Shown: positions 34,180 to 46,861 of the stretch, piece by piece
Position numbering within the stretch: the first letter of the stretch is position 1
Layout: each line of letters opens with the position of its first letter
From: Macrotrachela quadricornifera
Lineage: Eukaryota; Rotifera; Eurotatoria; Philodinida; Philodinidae
Length of the DNA stretch: 64,000 nucleotides
Direction: 5' to 3'
NCBI GenBank assembly: GCA_022393335.1
Contig: JAJEKB010019405.1
Location: 1 to 64,000, forward strand
Made by a program: the position numbers and the translations under genes
Notes under the pieces: generated by a model
Told to the model about the DNA's origin: nothing
The model's database searches: none
What the model saw: only the letters and a program-made list of their open reading frames with translations

Positions 34180-37100
34180 CAGTAGACCCCAACTTTGAAT
34201 TTCTTGTCCTCGATTAAATCTAATCAAATTTATAACAGATATCGGATCACATTCAGTCATTGGGAATGTCATATTTTCTAATTGTAAACTCTGACTTGCT
34301 TGAATCAAACGGAGAGACAAACTTTAATGACTTTCTAAGCGTGATATTCATCGCTAGGCAATCGTTTCTTTAAGAAAACAATCAGATGTCGTTCATATGC
34401 TTCAGTTTATTTAGCAAGTTTAGTAGCGTTATCAGGTGGTGATCACTCTAAACCACAATTACTTAAAAAAAGGATATCTTTTTCAAAACTATGAAATTCC
34501 AGACAACTTCGTGAAATTTTGAGAATGGCACAGCTACATATTTATTTCTGCTTACCCTACAACATACAAATAACGGCATAATAGTATTCGTTAATCCCTA
34601 GCTGAACAGGTCCTGATACGTTAAACGTTCAAAAAAGGATTATTTTGGTTTAAGAATCGAATTATTTGACATATTTTCAAATTTTATATCAAAAACTAGT
34701 CGTTCGTCGGCCTTCCTCCGGTTGGCTATTCACGACTAGTCTGTTCCACATTTAACGCCGCTACATTGTTAAACATGGTTTCACAACCCTGTACCATCCT
34801 TAGGTTAGGATTAAAATAACAAGAAGTCCATAAAAAAAACTAAAATATACATCAAAAAAGTTTTTATTGACTTCGAATTCTTGCTTTTCATGCTCGATAA
34901 TGCTTAGTCACGTTTTATATGAAACTGTGATATATTAATTACTTTCTAATTAATAACTATCACTATTGAAAAACTAACCTCAGATTTGAAATCCTCATAG
35001 CCAATTGTCTTTAGTGCATTTTTACTTGAGACAGTTCATAATATTTATTATTAATTATTTGGCAAATCAACTCAATTTTGACTTATCGACTTTCGATTAT
35101 CTTGGATCAAACTTTTAAAGAAAAATAATGAAACAAATTATCAATTGTTTATTAACTTATTATTAGTCGCAAATTTGACTCCAGTTTCGAATTTTCTATC
35201 CTCAATTATCCTTATCAAAGTTTTTTACATCAATCTAGCCGGTACTTTTTTCCAATCGGATTCCATACAGAAAGATACAAACAAACCTTAGAAGGAAGCA
35301 TACTCCTTCAATTCAGGAAACAAATCGTTATTTTCTTAAGAGAATACTCTCTGCAGTCAAAAACTCATTTCAAAAAATTCTACAAAAATTAGTGATACCA
35401 GTCTATATCTCGACTTCGAAAACCTTCGGTCAATAATTTCAGCGAAGATTAACACTTATCTCTATTATTACAACGTATGCTCTATTCTGATAAGATTCAG
35501 CTAACAAACGCCTAGAAATTAGGGAAATCAAGCATATCTTTAACACGTGTACATCCGTTTTCTGAAAGACAATGGAACAGCTGGTTAATATTCTCAAGAG
35601 TTATCGTGTAAACAGCTGGCTGGACACACTAACCGATTGTACAGTGTATTCGTTTTTTAAGTACACAACAACACGTTCTTATTAAAAAACGCCATTTTCA
35701 CTAAAAGCGAGTCATTTCAAAAATTCTTCAAAACTACAGTTTTTCAACCGATTCCTCGATTCCAAAAACCTTTGATCAAACATTAACCATTAACTTTTTC
35801 TAAGGGTATGTTTTTTTATCTTTGACTCTGAAAGACATGTACATAAATACATACAAATGCATTTTTATTCCAATTGATCCTCCGTTTTTGACAAAATGTA
35901 ATAGAAAACTGGCATAGTTAGCACAAACTTTGACCTACTACTGAATTTCAATTGATTTGAGTTACGAACTTTAAATATAAATTTCTGCAATACATTTGAT
36001 CGTGATGAGCTACATTGACATGATATTTCTGGAAAAAGTGTGTAGTTTGTACCCGCCGATCCGGATAGGAGATACCCCTGGATACTCACTAAAAAACTAC
36101 GAAGACTTGTCCTATAGGTAGTACCAGTGCCAGTTAATTAGGTATCAGTCGGACTGCATATCCACCTCGACTGAATATATACTTAACGTGTTTAAGAGTA
36201 CCGGTCTCACATGAGTATTATGTCTAATGCTAACACGTATGACCTTTATTCTAAAGACTATCTAAGAGAACGCTCAGTACCTTTTTAATGCCAATTCAGT
36301 GATAACATTAGAAATTTCCAAGATATTATTCAGGAATATAGTCACTAACTCTTCAACGAATATTTTTCAAATATCGTCAATCAGTTAGTAACGCTATCTC
36401 TAGCTAGTATTTAAAAAGTTTACTAAGAACACTGCTGAAGAGCTTTAGAAAAGTTACGGATGGTATCACTAGATCGCCATTCAAAAAACACTAAAGATAT
36501 CTACAGATGGCTCACAAACAGCTATTAAGGGTACCGCAAGATGCTCTTAAAAAGATACCAAGAGTACCACTAGATAGTTCCTGAAAATAACTATATATTG
36601 AGATCATTTACTTCATCTATATACTGCCTTGGTACAATTTGGTTGATCAAAAGACCGATGCTGAAAAAACATGTGAAAGGTGAAAAGCTCGATAATGAAA
36701 ATAATCTAATTAGCTGATCTTGACCTCCTTAAATCTGATTGGCCGATATTCTAAGCTAAAATTACCTTATTGGACGAAACTGTGGCTCATAATAATCTGA
36801 TTGGCTGTAATTATATCTATTAGAAACTTGGGCTCGATGCTTGTTAATTATGGGTTATACAGAAAGAATTTATGTACAATCGTTGTTTTTTTGACCTTTC
36901 TTCCGATTGGCTTCCGCCAGCAGACAAATTTAAAGCATCTTTCAAGCTGCGTATAATTCTTTCTTTCAAAAAAGGAATTATAAAAAAAGTTTTGTAAAAA
37001 AAACCCGCGTCTTGATTGGAAACAAATAATTGAAACAAAATTTTCAAAAATAGGTTCCACAATTGAAATTCTTCAATGCAAAGTTCTTTAGCCGAATTTA

Positions 37101-37500
37101 ATAAAAGTTTCTTTATTTTCTCATAGTCATTTTTTGATTGAAAAAAGCCGTTGTTTTCATAAAAAATTTTTTTTGCACGATCATGAAAGACTAATAATAC
37201 CATCGGATTCCCTGACCCCAAAAACCTTCAGGTCAATTTTTTTTAAAAGAATACACTTTTTTTAAAAATGCCTTTTTTTCGTTAAAAATATTTTTTGTTG
37301 CAAGAACTTAAAAAACTAATGGTACCATTGGATTCCATGATCCCAAAAACCTTTAATTAAGATTTTGAGGAAATGTTAAAGGCTATTTTTACTGATCTAG
37401 CTGTTTGCTGTTTTCTGATGGGTTAGGACAGACAGACAAACTTTAAGCATTTTAACTGGCGTATTTAAACGCCATATAACCCTTTCTTTCAGAAAAGGGA
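34180..37500. repeat. Heavily decayed long-unit repeat
   Basis: Two phrases recur. One is like GGTACCATTGGATTCC followed by CCCAAAAACCTTTGATCAA (best at 37190-37235 and 37318-37360; weaker at 34190, 35175, 35400 and 35745). The other is like AGACAAACTTTAAAGCATTT, then TATAACCCTTTCTTTCA and AAAAAGGGAATAA (best at 36920-36990 and 37430-37505; weaker at 34310 and 35275). The two best copies are about 520 bp apart. A 125-codon frame on the minus strand at 36844-37221 runs through these phrases and is more likely a product of the repeat than a gene. Confidence 0.4.
36420..36600. repeat. Decayed ~34-bp tandem repeat (same family as 4.4 kb)
   Basis: Successive units GGTATCACTAGATCGCC, GATATCTACAGATGGCTC, GGTACCGCAAGATGCTC and GTACCACTAGATAGTTCC, each ending in an A-rich tail, are spaced about 34 bp. 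The consensus matches the array at 4390-4640. Confidence 0.45.
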
Positions 37501-37505
37501 ATAAT

Positions 37506-39690
37506 AGTTCTTGTATGAAATGATGCAGAATTAAATGCTCTTTCTAATGAAGAACAATTGAGCTTTCAATATTTTCAAAAACTTATCTATTTTGATCAAA
37601 TATTGAACCAATCTGAATATACTTAAAATGTATCAAAAACCCTGTAAGACCTATATGATCTTTCACAATATTTTCCCTTGAAAACAAGCTTCAATATGCA
37701 CAGTCTTACTTGAATTTGTTTTAACTAAACTCGTCCCACTTTTCTAGAAAGAATTGCCGATGAACCCTTGGGAGCCTATTTTCCATTGCTTATACGCCCC
37801 CGTCCTTTGAAAATTTGAAAGTAAATATCTGATATCTGATTTCTGATGGCTTCTTAGATTTAGAGGTACTGCAAAAATATATAGTGTAAATAAATATATG
37901 ATATCTCGATCTTTTTTTAATTTTCTCAATTTTGCAATTTTGAAAACTTTAAAAAATTTTTAAACTTGAATATTTCGAAAAATTTCAAATTTCCAAATTT
38001 TAAAATATTTGACATAGAAGTTTTGAAAATTGGTACGAATTTCAAATTTGTCACTCCTTGAAATTAAGTTCATCTGAAAAAGTGTAAGTTATTCGTGAAA
38101 ATGAAGACAGTCTTCATATTGCATAGTTGGTGAAAACCAACTTAAATTATAGTTAAAAATACTTTTTTCAATACTTTTTATGTAAAATAGAATAGATGTT
38201 TAACACTTTGAGGACTATTGTTCAACTAATGAACGAACGTTCTTTTAGATTGTATATTTAATATTGGCAGTGTGTATTGTGAATATTTTCATCAAAAATT
38301 CTAAAAAATCTTTCAAGTCATTTTTGATCCACCCGATAGGGGGTACGGCTGTGGTCAAAACTGGACTGAGAGCTATCACAAAATCAACCTTTGGAATATT
38401 ACAAGTGATCATTCCTAACTTGATTCCAATGCAGAAAAGCGAAATATTTGGCTAACTGCGAAAGAGCACTATCTACGCTCCTTCTCCTAGAAGTAGCATC
38501 CCAAAACCTCTTCAAGCTTACTACCTTAGTGGTTCCATTAAGGTTACAATTCTTCTATAGATGTAGGCACAACAGTATCTCCTATATTATAGAGCAGACC
38601 GCATTTTGGTAACTTTTTTGCGTTCACGAGTTATTGAAGTATTTAGGAGCTTTAAAAAAATGTGTACTTTATAAAGTACACTGGTCCTCAAAGGGAGTAT
38701 TGATGCTAATTTAAAATAGTTAGATAAAACAATCTCATTTCTTTTCCTTATAAAAAAAAGAAAAACGAACGACTTGAAAATATTAAAAATAAGTTCGAAC
38801 TCATCACCAAATGAATTAATTATCTAATGATTAGTTATGATTTTTCTTTTCAAGAACAACAGAATTTCAATTATATTTGAAATATACGGATAATATTGAT
38901 TAGTATTAAATATTACAAGAGAAAAAAAAACAAAATCTAGATACGACATACAAATTATATACAATATTTCATTTTTCAAGTGAAAATTGACAAAAGATGG
39001 ATACATTTTAATTTAAAATATTTTTTTATGAATATTTTGAAAATTTATTTTGTTATTTCAAAATAAAGTTTGTTCGTGTTAGTAACGATGATGTAAAAGC
39101 AATATTGTACGTTTTTACACATGTGTTGTTTTTAAATATTGATTTGTTATTGTCCAACATTTACACTGGTTTTCATCATTCTATAGAAAAAGTTAGATAG
39201 ACAATTATAAATTTAAAATCTTTTTTCTATTTAGATTTTATGAAATTAACCCTTAAATAATAAATTTCTGTGGATTTTTCTGAATGAGTTATAGATGTTT
39301 TATAAGATTTTAAAAGAGAATACTTCAAATTAAATTTCTATTCGAAGAAAGATCTCATAATACTTCTAATGTACCACAAATTTTAGTCAAATAGATTTTT
39401 CTTAGATAAAAGTATTCTTAAGAATAAAAAGGAAAAAAATTAATACTAAATTTCAGTTTATTGAAAGAATTCAAAGACCTTTCTATGAAAATAGATACAT
39501 ATCAAAATTATTTCCTTCAAATAATTCTTTTAATATCTTATAATGAATTGAAAAATTTCGAGGGAACATTCCCAAATAACCTCCTTCGTTTTTCTTAATA
39601 TTATGTCTATATGTAAAAAACCATTCGATTAGAATGATCACTAAATAGTTTATATTCTTGTTGATATTTAGTCAATGTATTGAACTTTTC
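37506..39690. other. AT-rich stretch with no recognised feature
   Basis: Nothing supportable. The 38824-39006 minus frame has no acceptor or donor in a sensible position. Confidence 0.35.
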
Positions 39691-39694
39691 AATA

Positions 39695-39950
39695 GTGTCA
39701 AACCTGAAAGTTGAATTCAATTATTTAATAATTGAAGTTTCAACTATTCAGATATTCAATTATTCAATTATTGAATACTTGAAAGTTCAATTATTTAGAT
39801 ATTCAAATGTTCGTCTTGGATAACACCTATAGTAAGCTCCATGCGTTGTGTGTATTCACGAAAGTATTCCTGCTTTCGAGCACCCTTAGCTGACAACGAG
39901 AGAGTATCTAAATTCATTATTCAATAATTGAATTCAAGTTTCAGGTTTGA
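39695..39950. repeat. Small inverted repeat (about 255 bp)
   Basis: TCAAACCTGAAAGTTGAATT at about 39697 pairs with AATTCAAGTTTCAGGTTTGA at about 39930. The left arm continues into a run of TTCAATTATT/AATAATTGAA sub-hairpins. It could be a small MITE. Its right arm overlaps the end of a minus-strand frame that has a weak transposase-HTH look (below). Confidence 0.45.
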
Positions 39951-40103
39951 AATATATGAAAAAGACATACTGTAAATTTCTGCTATTTTGGTTTTGATGT
40001 CTTTCAAAAAAAATAAAGTTTGACATCTTGCTTCTGGTGAGACGTTTCGAACTGGTTTTTTACAAGCTATGTAGAAAATTATATGTGGTTTGATCACACA
40101 CAC
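39951..40103 (-). pseudogene. Possible Tc1-type HTH fragment
   Basis: The frame reads KKPVRNVSPEARCQTLFFLK, then DIKTKIAEIY and SMSFSYISNL. The pattern SPEARCQ...KDIKTKIAEIYSMSFSYI is similar in layout to the first HTH of Tc1-like transposases (SPExR...LxxxGxSxxEIAxxLxxSxxxV). It runs into the small inverted repeat and no catalytic part is seen. This is a low-confidence call on motif shape only. Confidence 0.2.
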
Positions 40104-40380
40104 AAATCACTGTCATGCTTCATTGTTATTATTTACCACTAGCAAAAAGAACAAATTTTTACATTTTTTTTTTCAAAATTGTCTATGTCAATTGTTCCAA
40201 CGTCTTATCATATTATATATTCCTGTTCACAAATAATTAAGACAAAATCGGCTACGATAGATAGAGTTTTTCACGAGCTATAAAAATATATACAAAAGTC
40301 TTTTAAAACAGTTTATTCTTAGTTAGCAAAATTTTTTGAAACTATAAAATTTATTGTTGAAGAAAGTTTCACAATTTATA

Positions 40381-41363
40381 TTACTTAGGGTGATCCAAAA
40401 GTAGTGACGGAGGTACATTTTTTTATACAAAACCTTTAAAAAAAGTTGCTTTTTTTTATGAAAAAATAGTGTCTTTCGCTTTATTTTTCTATACTATTGG
40501 ATTAATGTTCAACTAAGATCACAACAAGAAAATTTCTATACGAGCTATTTTTGTTGAAACTAGCTGGTAGCATTAGATCATAATGGTTGTGACACTTTTG
40601 CATTTCACTTTATTATCACTTACCATATTATATTAAAAACACAAAATATATCACAAGATGTAGCATGAAAAGCTCTACAGTTTATATAGAACCACTTATT
40701 TCGTAGTTGTACTTTTTCGTTTTCAAAATGGAGAAAACTTCGAGATAGCAAATTTCGACGTTGCAAAACCAAGATTGTTTTTTTCAGTAAAAGATGATTG
40801 GTTTTTTCTATTTCATCTTGCTACTACCTGGTATGTTTTATTTTAAAACAAATTTCACCGCAAGATATAGCGTGAAAAGCTCTACAATTTACAAAGAACT
40901 ATTCCGAAAAGATGAGATAGAAAAAAACCAAAGTTCTCTTTTACCAAAAAACAATCTCATTTCCGCAACGTCGAAATTTGATAACTCGGAATTTTGGCTA
41001 TTTTGAAAACAAAAAGTGTCACTACGAAGTACGTGGTTCATTATAGATTGTAGAGCTTTTCACGTTGCATCTTGTGATATATTTTGCTTTTTTAATATAA
41101 CACATAAAGTGACATTAAAATGAAATGCAAAGGTATAACATCTTTTATACCATATCCATTATGATCTGATGCTATCAGCTAGTCTCAACAAAAATAACTC
41201 TTATAAAAATTTTCTTATTATGATCTTGGTTGAATAATGATCCAATAGTATAGAAAAATAGAGCGAAAGATGCTTTACCTTTCCATAAAAAAGGAAAACT
41301 TCTTTAAGCTTTCTATAAGAAAAAAAAGTACCTCCGCCACTACTTTTGGATTACCTTAAGTAA
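40381..41363. mobile_element. 983-bp foldback element with TA duplication
   Basis: TTACTTAGGGTGATCCAAAA at 40381 and, on the other strand, TTACTTAAGGTAATCCAAAA at 41363 are flanked by TA. The arms are about 340 bp (through AAAGTAGTGACGGAGGTAC and GCATGAAAAGCTCTAC). A second, inner inverted repeat lies at 40715-40800 and 40925-41005 (CGACGTTGCAAAACC pairing with CGCAACGTCG). The AGCxTGAAAAGCTCTACA block occurs three times. A TA target and GGTGATCC-type ends suggest a Tc1-mariner-mobilised MITE. Confidence 0.75.
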
Positions 41364-41868
41364 TACGCTTTTCAAAAACTGAATCTTGAGAAAGAAAACT
41401 TCATTTTAACTGAAGTTTTTTCTTTTAAATGATCTTTAAGAAGTTATACAGTATAGGGGTCATTTCAGTTCACAAGTGCATGTTTTTGTTGAGATATGTA
41501 TTGTATTTGCTGTTAAAAACGTTTACAGTCTACTTTTTAGAATATTTATTAAAATCAAATGAATTTTGCTATTAATGTACGACGAGAAGTCTCCGAAGTA
41601 TGTATTTTCAAAAGTAGAAACTACACTCTATCTAACAAAAAATAAATAACTTTCTATCATCCTCCATTTAAGTACAACATAGCCCGATATTTGCTCAAGA
41701 ATTTTTCCAACATTTATTAACTGTGTCAATCAATGAGAAAATAAATATGGATTAGAATATTAATTAATATTCTTTTGTCGAGAATTTTTGATAGAAAATA
41801 TTTTCAAAAGCTTTAATGAGTTAAAATAATGAAAAGAAAAAAAGAAGATATTTAAATAAAGAAATTAC

Positions 41869-44800
41869 CTGTATTTTTATTGCTGTAAAATATTTATTAA
41901 CAATAAAATAATATGTACGACAAATACTATCAATAAATAACATCATAGATAAAAATAGTGTAGGAACTGCAACACAAATCATCATAATGCCAATTAAAAA
42001 AATGCAAGGCATGATTGTATCGTTTAACCTATATTCCTATATTAAAAAATAAATTTTTATAAGATTTATTTTAAAATAAATTTTATTGAAGTATTTTTTT
42101 GACAATTACGAAGACTTTTTTATTGTTATTATTTTTCTTTGAGTTTCATTATCTTTCTTACATAATCTATTGAATAATTAAACATCGATTGCCTTATTTT
42201 TTTTCTCACTTCAATTTCAATACAAGTTAATAAATTTATCAATAATTTCCTCATTTATTTTATTTCTATCGAATTCTATATTGACTATACTCTAAATAAA
42301 AAATATTTCTATTATGTACATTAAATTGGATATATACAATTAAAATAATCTTCATTCAATCTTGTTAATTGTATTATTAATATAATTATTGTTAATCAGT
42401 ATGAATATATTTTTTTAGTTTTTAAATAAGACAATTTAAATAATAATAAAAAGCAAAATACCGACAGTTATTAGTAGTTTCGTTATGTTCTTATTACTTC
42501 TTCGAGAATAAATATTATAAAATTTCATATACGCATGTATTCGTTGATGATAAAAATCTTGTTTATTGAACTAGTTATTCAATTAAACAGAATATTTATT
42601 TAATTGAAAAAAAGGTTCTACTCTGAGTAGAATAAACGTTGTTATAATTATATATATATTACTCATCTACAACAATCATCTCGTTAACTTCTTCAGTGTA
42701 TTATCAAAATAAATGTCATTCTATAGTCCTTTTGTTCTCAAATTCAGTTTTAAATTTTGACTTTCTTTTTTTAACTCGTCGTACTTTTCATATTTCCTAT
42801 TTTTCATATGCAATATTGCTTATACAAAGTAGCTATAATTTGTCAATATCAATTTAATTAATTATTGTTAATAGGCGTGTTCCACTCGAAAGTTGGTCTA
42901 GGCTAACTTTTTCCGGTGTTAACCAAATGTAACGCTATTTGGAACTTAAGGGTTTTAGACCATGCTCTTTCTTATGTCTAGCGGACATTTTTGCCTAAAA
43001 TACTCGGAAGTACGTTTTCTAGAAAACCATGGTTTTTCGACCTACTGATCGAAAAGAATATTTTCTGCAAAACTAAGAAACAATGGAACATTTCTATTTA
43101 CATGGCTGTATTCAGCAAAGAACAGACTACATTTTGAAAAAAAAGATGAGCCTCCAGCTCTGAATTTACTTTCCTAATTTTTTTTGGAAATTCTAAAATT
43201 TGTCCCTTTTTTAAAATTTAAATAACTCAACATTGGAAAGTGATAGAGACCTCAGCCAAACGCCATTCGATAGAGAATCGAAAACTAAACAAGAAGAGAT
43301 AATTAAGGAAATCCTAAAGCGATTTTTATTACCTGAAATTTTCTCAAAACCCTTTTTCGATATATTGAACAAAGTTTGATATCCCTGTAAAACCTCGAGA
43401 TTCTAGCAGAATCATTCAAATCAGGCGTCCTTAGATCAGCAATGTCGAGAGGCAGATGTGGAAAAAGTTCTGTCTGTTATAGATAAGAGTAGACCACTAA
43501 ATACTAGTTTTATTTTTACTGCAAGTTTTCAAGGTTCCGACCGAAGGTGAATTACGGATTTGCCGCAGGAACTAACTTTAAAAATGTTTTTGCAGCTAGT
43601 CTTGAGTGTGTGAGCATTTAAGCATCATTAGTTATGTTTCCCAAAAGCTTTTTAGAGAAATTCTAGACATAATGTTTTCTTTACTGTCATTCTGCAATAG
43701 AGAAATCTGCAGTAAAAATAAAACCAGTATTTAATGGTCTACTCTTATCTGTAGAAGATACAAATTTTTCCACATCTGCATCTCGATATTGCTGATCTAA
43801 TGACGCTTGATTTGAATGATTCTGCTAGAATCTCGAGGTTTTACAGAGATATCAAACTTTGTTCAATATATCGAAAAAGGGTTTTGAGAAAATTTCAGGT
43901 AATAAAAATCGCTTTAGGATTTCCTTAATTATCTCTTCTTGTTTAGTTTTCGATTCTCTATCGAATAGCGTTTAGCTGAGGTCTTTATCACTTTCCAATG
44001 TTGAGTTATTTAAATTTTAAAAAAGGTACAAATTTTAGAATTTCCAAAAAAATTAGAAAAGTAAATTCAGAGGCGGAGACTCATCTTTTTTTCAAAATGT
44101 AGTCTGTTCTTTGCTGAATACAGCCATATAAATAGAAATGTTCCATTGTTTCTTAGTTTTGCAGAAAAAAATATTCTTTTCGATCAGTGGGTCGAAAAAC
44201 CATGGTTAGACACAAGGATGATGATGAATATCAAGGAATATCAATAAAAATAATCTAAAAAATGATTGAATATGCCCATAAATATTGTAATATACCTATT
44301 AACGATGATCCACTTTTAGAAGGATCTATAAATAATATAAAGAATGCAAAGGACTACAAAGGAGCTTATGAAGAAGAAACTGATGATATTATAATAGAAG
44401 TAGATGATAAGAATGAATAATTTTCATTAGGACTACTGAACTTGACGATTAGAATGTTTAATAGATATTTGAAAAAATTACATCACAGTTAGTTTTTCTT
44501 ACATTTTCTTTTAAACCCTTTCATACATTTGATTCAACAATCCATTATTCATATTATAAAATTATATGTCCTATAGTGTTCTTTATCAAACACCGAAGTA
44601 TAGTGATGTAAACAATGAAAAATATTTGTAAGAGAGTTGATCAAGCAATCTTTTTCTTAATCTAAATTTGAGATTAAAGGACTATAAAAATTAATTAATA
44701 AACAATTATTATTACATGTAAAATCTTGATCTTGTCCATAAGATATTTCTATTTTAAAGGATAAATAAAATATTATTGAAACAATAGTCATCTATTTAAA

Positions 44801-45662
44801 AATAAATATAATTACTATTACTTACTAGATAGCTAATTCCACATTTCATAAGCATCAAAGATAAGCAAACACAATAAGTACTTATTAAAAAAATATCTAC
44901 AAGTGATAATCCATTTAACGTTGTGGATTCATTTCCATTTTTAATTTTATTTCCCTTTAAATAGAAGAAAAAAAACCATAATTGATAGATAAATTATGAA
45001 GAAAATTTGTCAAGTATATTTTTTGTCTTATTTGATTTAAAAAGTTTTGTTTATATTACTAAATTCGATATTCAGATAAATTTAGAATTATTTTATGAAA
45101 ATTTGTATAAGACAGAATTGTAAAAGAAAAAGAATATATTATATAAATGATAAAACAGACAATATATTTATTATTCTTTCACATTAGGAAATAGAATCTA
45201 ACAGAATATTTAGATCTTTTTCTTTTGTTTAATAGACTAATATAAGTATATTTGTAGAATTAAAATCGATTTCAAGATAATTGATTAATAAGATTACATT
45301 TTATTTTATATTGAGAAGTTCAATTCTTTTTTTCTCTTCGGTCTATTATTTCGATTAATTTAAGGTTTTCCTCATAATCTATAAGGTAGATGAAATGACA
45401 TATTTTCTTCTCTTTTCATGTTTACTGTATAAGATAACAATAGATATTTTTTATTATTACAAACATAGATCAATAATATATATTAACTACTAAAATTCAA
45501 GACATTTGGAAATTTTTTCCTTTAAAATCTAAACAGTTCTAATTGTACTTTATATTTTAATTCAAGAATGATTCTGTTCATATCTTTTCTGAAAATAAAG
45601 CAAAAATTGAATAAGATTTTAAATTCACTTACAATTTTACGATTATCAACTTGAGCAATCAT
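41869..45662 (-). CDS. 5' part of a spliced gene for an unrecognised membrane protein (three exons)
   Basis: Three exons, all joined in phase 0, give 109 residues with no stop. Exon 1 (45662-45633) encodes MIAQVDNRKI and has donor GTAAGT. Exon 2 (44954-44826) follows acceptor TATTTAAAG, encodes GNKIKNGNESTTLNG, then a hydrophobic LVDIFLISTYCVCLSLMLMK, and has donor GTAAGT. Exon 3 (42036-41869) follows acceptor TTTTTAATATAG, starts EYRLND, contains the hydrophobic MPCIFLIGIMMICVAVPTLF and LSMMLFIDSICRTYYFIV, and has donor GTAATT. Exon lengths of 30, 129 and 168 nt are all multiples of three. Two to three membrane segments are likely, with the NGNES sequon on the first loop. I could not find downstream exons; later ones may lie below 41.8 kb. 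The second intron (2.8 kb) houses a foldback element and an opposite-strand frame. Splicing is predicted, not shown, and I do not recognise the family. Confidence 0.55.
42875..44207. mobile_element. Large foldback element (about 510-bp arms) in the intron
   Basis: Arms 43024-43531 and 43699-44207 are close reverse complements from AACCATGGTTTTTCGACC through AAAACCCTTTTTCGATATAT to AGTAAAAATAAAACYAGTAT. A loop of about 170 bp lies between. About 145 bp on the left (42875-43020, GTGTTCCACTCGAAAGTTGG) has no partner on the right, so either the right end is truncated or the palindrome sits asymmetrically in a longer element. It lies in the second intron of the minus-strand gene. Confidence 0.7.
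44217..44420 (+). pseudogene. SKP1-like coding fragment with one in-frame stop
   Basis: A frame begins DDDEYQGISIKII, meets TAA at 44256-44258, and continues from ATG 44262: MIEYAHKYCNIPINDDPLLE, then a lysine-rich stretch and YEEETDDIIIEVDDKNE to TAA at 44418-44420 (52 codons from the Met). Composition is clearly protein-like for such AT-rich DNA. The order kMIEY..., then DDP, then eTDDI recalls SKP1 (KVIEWCxHHxxDDP...KRTDDI...WD), the BTB-fold ubiquitin-ligase subunit. It stops before the WD-containing C-terminal part, so at best it is a truncated copy. It lies 10 bp past the right arm of the foldback element and on the opposite strand to the host intron. The SKP1 match is a visual resemblance only. 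Confidence 0.3.
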
Positions 45663-46853
45663 TATTTAATAATTAATAATCAATTGAAATATCTAAAAAA
45701 TGAAAATAAAACGATGATAAAAAAAACAACAACATAAAGTAATCGAACGCATTCTCCTTTATGTAATATGCAAAAATTTTCAAAATTTAAACTGAAGAAT
45801 ATAAAAGAGACAAAATTATTTGTTTTATTTGCAAAAAAATGTATACAAATAATGAATAAAAATAAAGATTCAAATTATTTATACACTTTTAGATTTTATT
45901 TTTATACAAACAATATTTGACAATTTTGTGTGATTTTAATGAATTATTTAAGATTTTTCAAATTGTTATTTTAATTTATACTTTAAAAACTATAGGAAAA
46001 ATTAACTAAAACAAAATGATGAAAGACAACATATTGTAGAAAAATACCATTAGATTATGTATTAGAATATCAATACATTATTTTGTTATATAAAGTTTAT
46101 GAGATTTACTCAAGTTTTACTATCAATCTATAAATAGTGTAGATCTTAAACATAATAAATTTTTTACATATTTTATTTGCACATGATATACAACCTATTC
46201 GAAATACTTCTATTATATATGAATTGTTGTTTTATTGAAAGAAAAAATAAAATATACTCAATATTTAATGAAGAGAAAGAAAAACGTTGAATAATTATCC
46301 GTGCAATAATAAACAAGGATCGCACTGGATGTCACTACAATCAATATAATCTCATGATTTTCTCATTTATTCCATCGATATACTGCGATTAGTGGATAAA
46401 AGTGAAAAAGTTCTGAATAGAAAATATTCAGTATAATATATCAATATATACTCAATCGAAATATATTTATATGAATAATATAAAAATAAAAATAAATATT
46501 ATTAGTAAAATAAGTAATTTAATAAAGATATTAAATCATTTATCATTTATCATAATAAACAAATAATAAATTTTAATTAAAATAAATTTAAAATATTGAT
46601 CTTCGAGATGAATTGAGACTAGAATTCAAATATACAAAGTTTTATTAGAATTTTTTTTAATGATTTATGAAATATTTCATATTTATATCAGAGTACATTT
46701 GAAAATATTTTATTTTCAACATTTCATTTTTTTCTTAAAATAGTTTTTTTTTTCTATAGAAAAATCGATTATCATTTGTCTGAAAATAGAATGATAAAAA
46801 GTAAATTTAATAATTTCTATTAATCAATACAAATATCATTAATTATTGACCAT
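45663..46853. other. AT-rich region upstream of the minus-strand gene
   Basis: This very AT-rich DNA would contain the promoter of the gene starting at 45662, but I can point to no specific element. No repeat structure was noticed. Confidence 0.3.
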
Positions 46854-46861
46854 TTATAAAT

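Noticed and set aside
36844..37221. 125-codon minus-strand frame
   Set aside because: It runs through the decayed repeat phrases (TACCATCGGATTCCCTGACCC) and its frame is not kept in the neighbouring unit. It is probably a chance frame.
41640..41710. Possible next exon of the minus-strand gene (SKYRAMLYLNGG)
   Set aside because: Protein-like for a dozen codons but it lacks a proper acceptor and stops at once, and the phase does not follow from exon 3.
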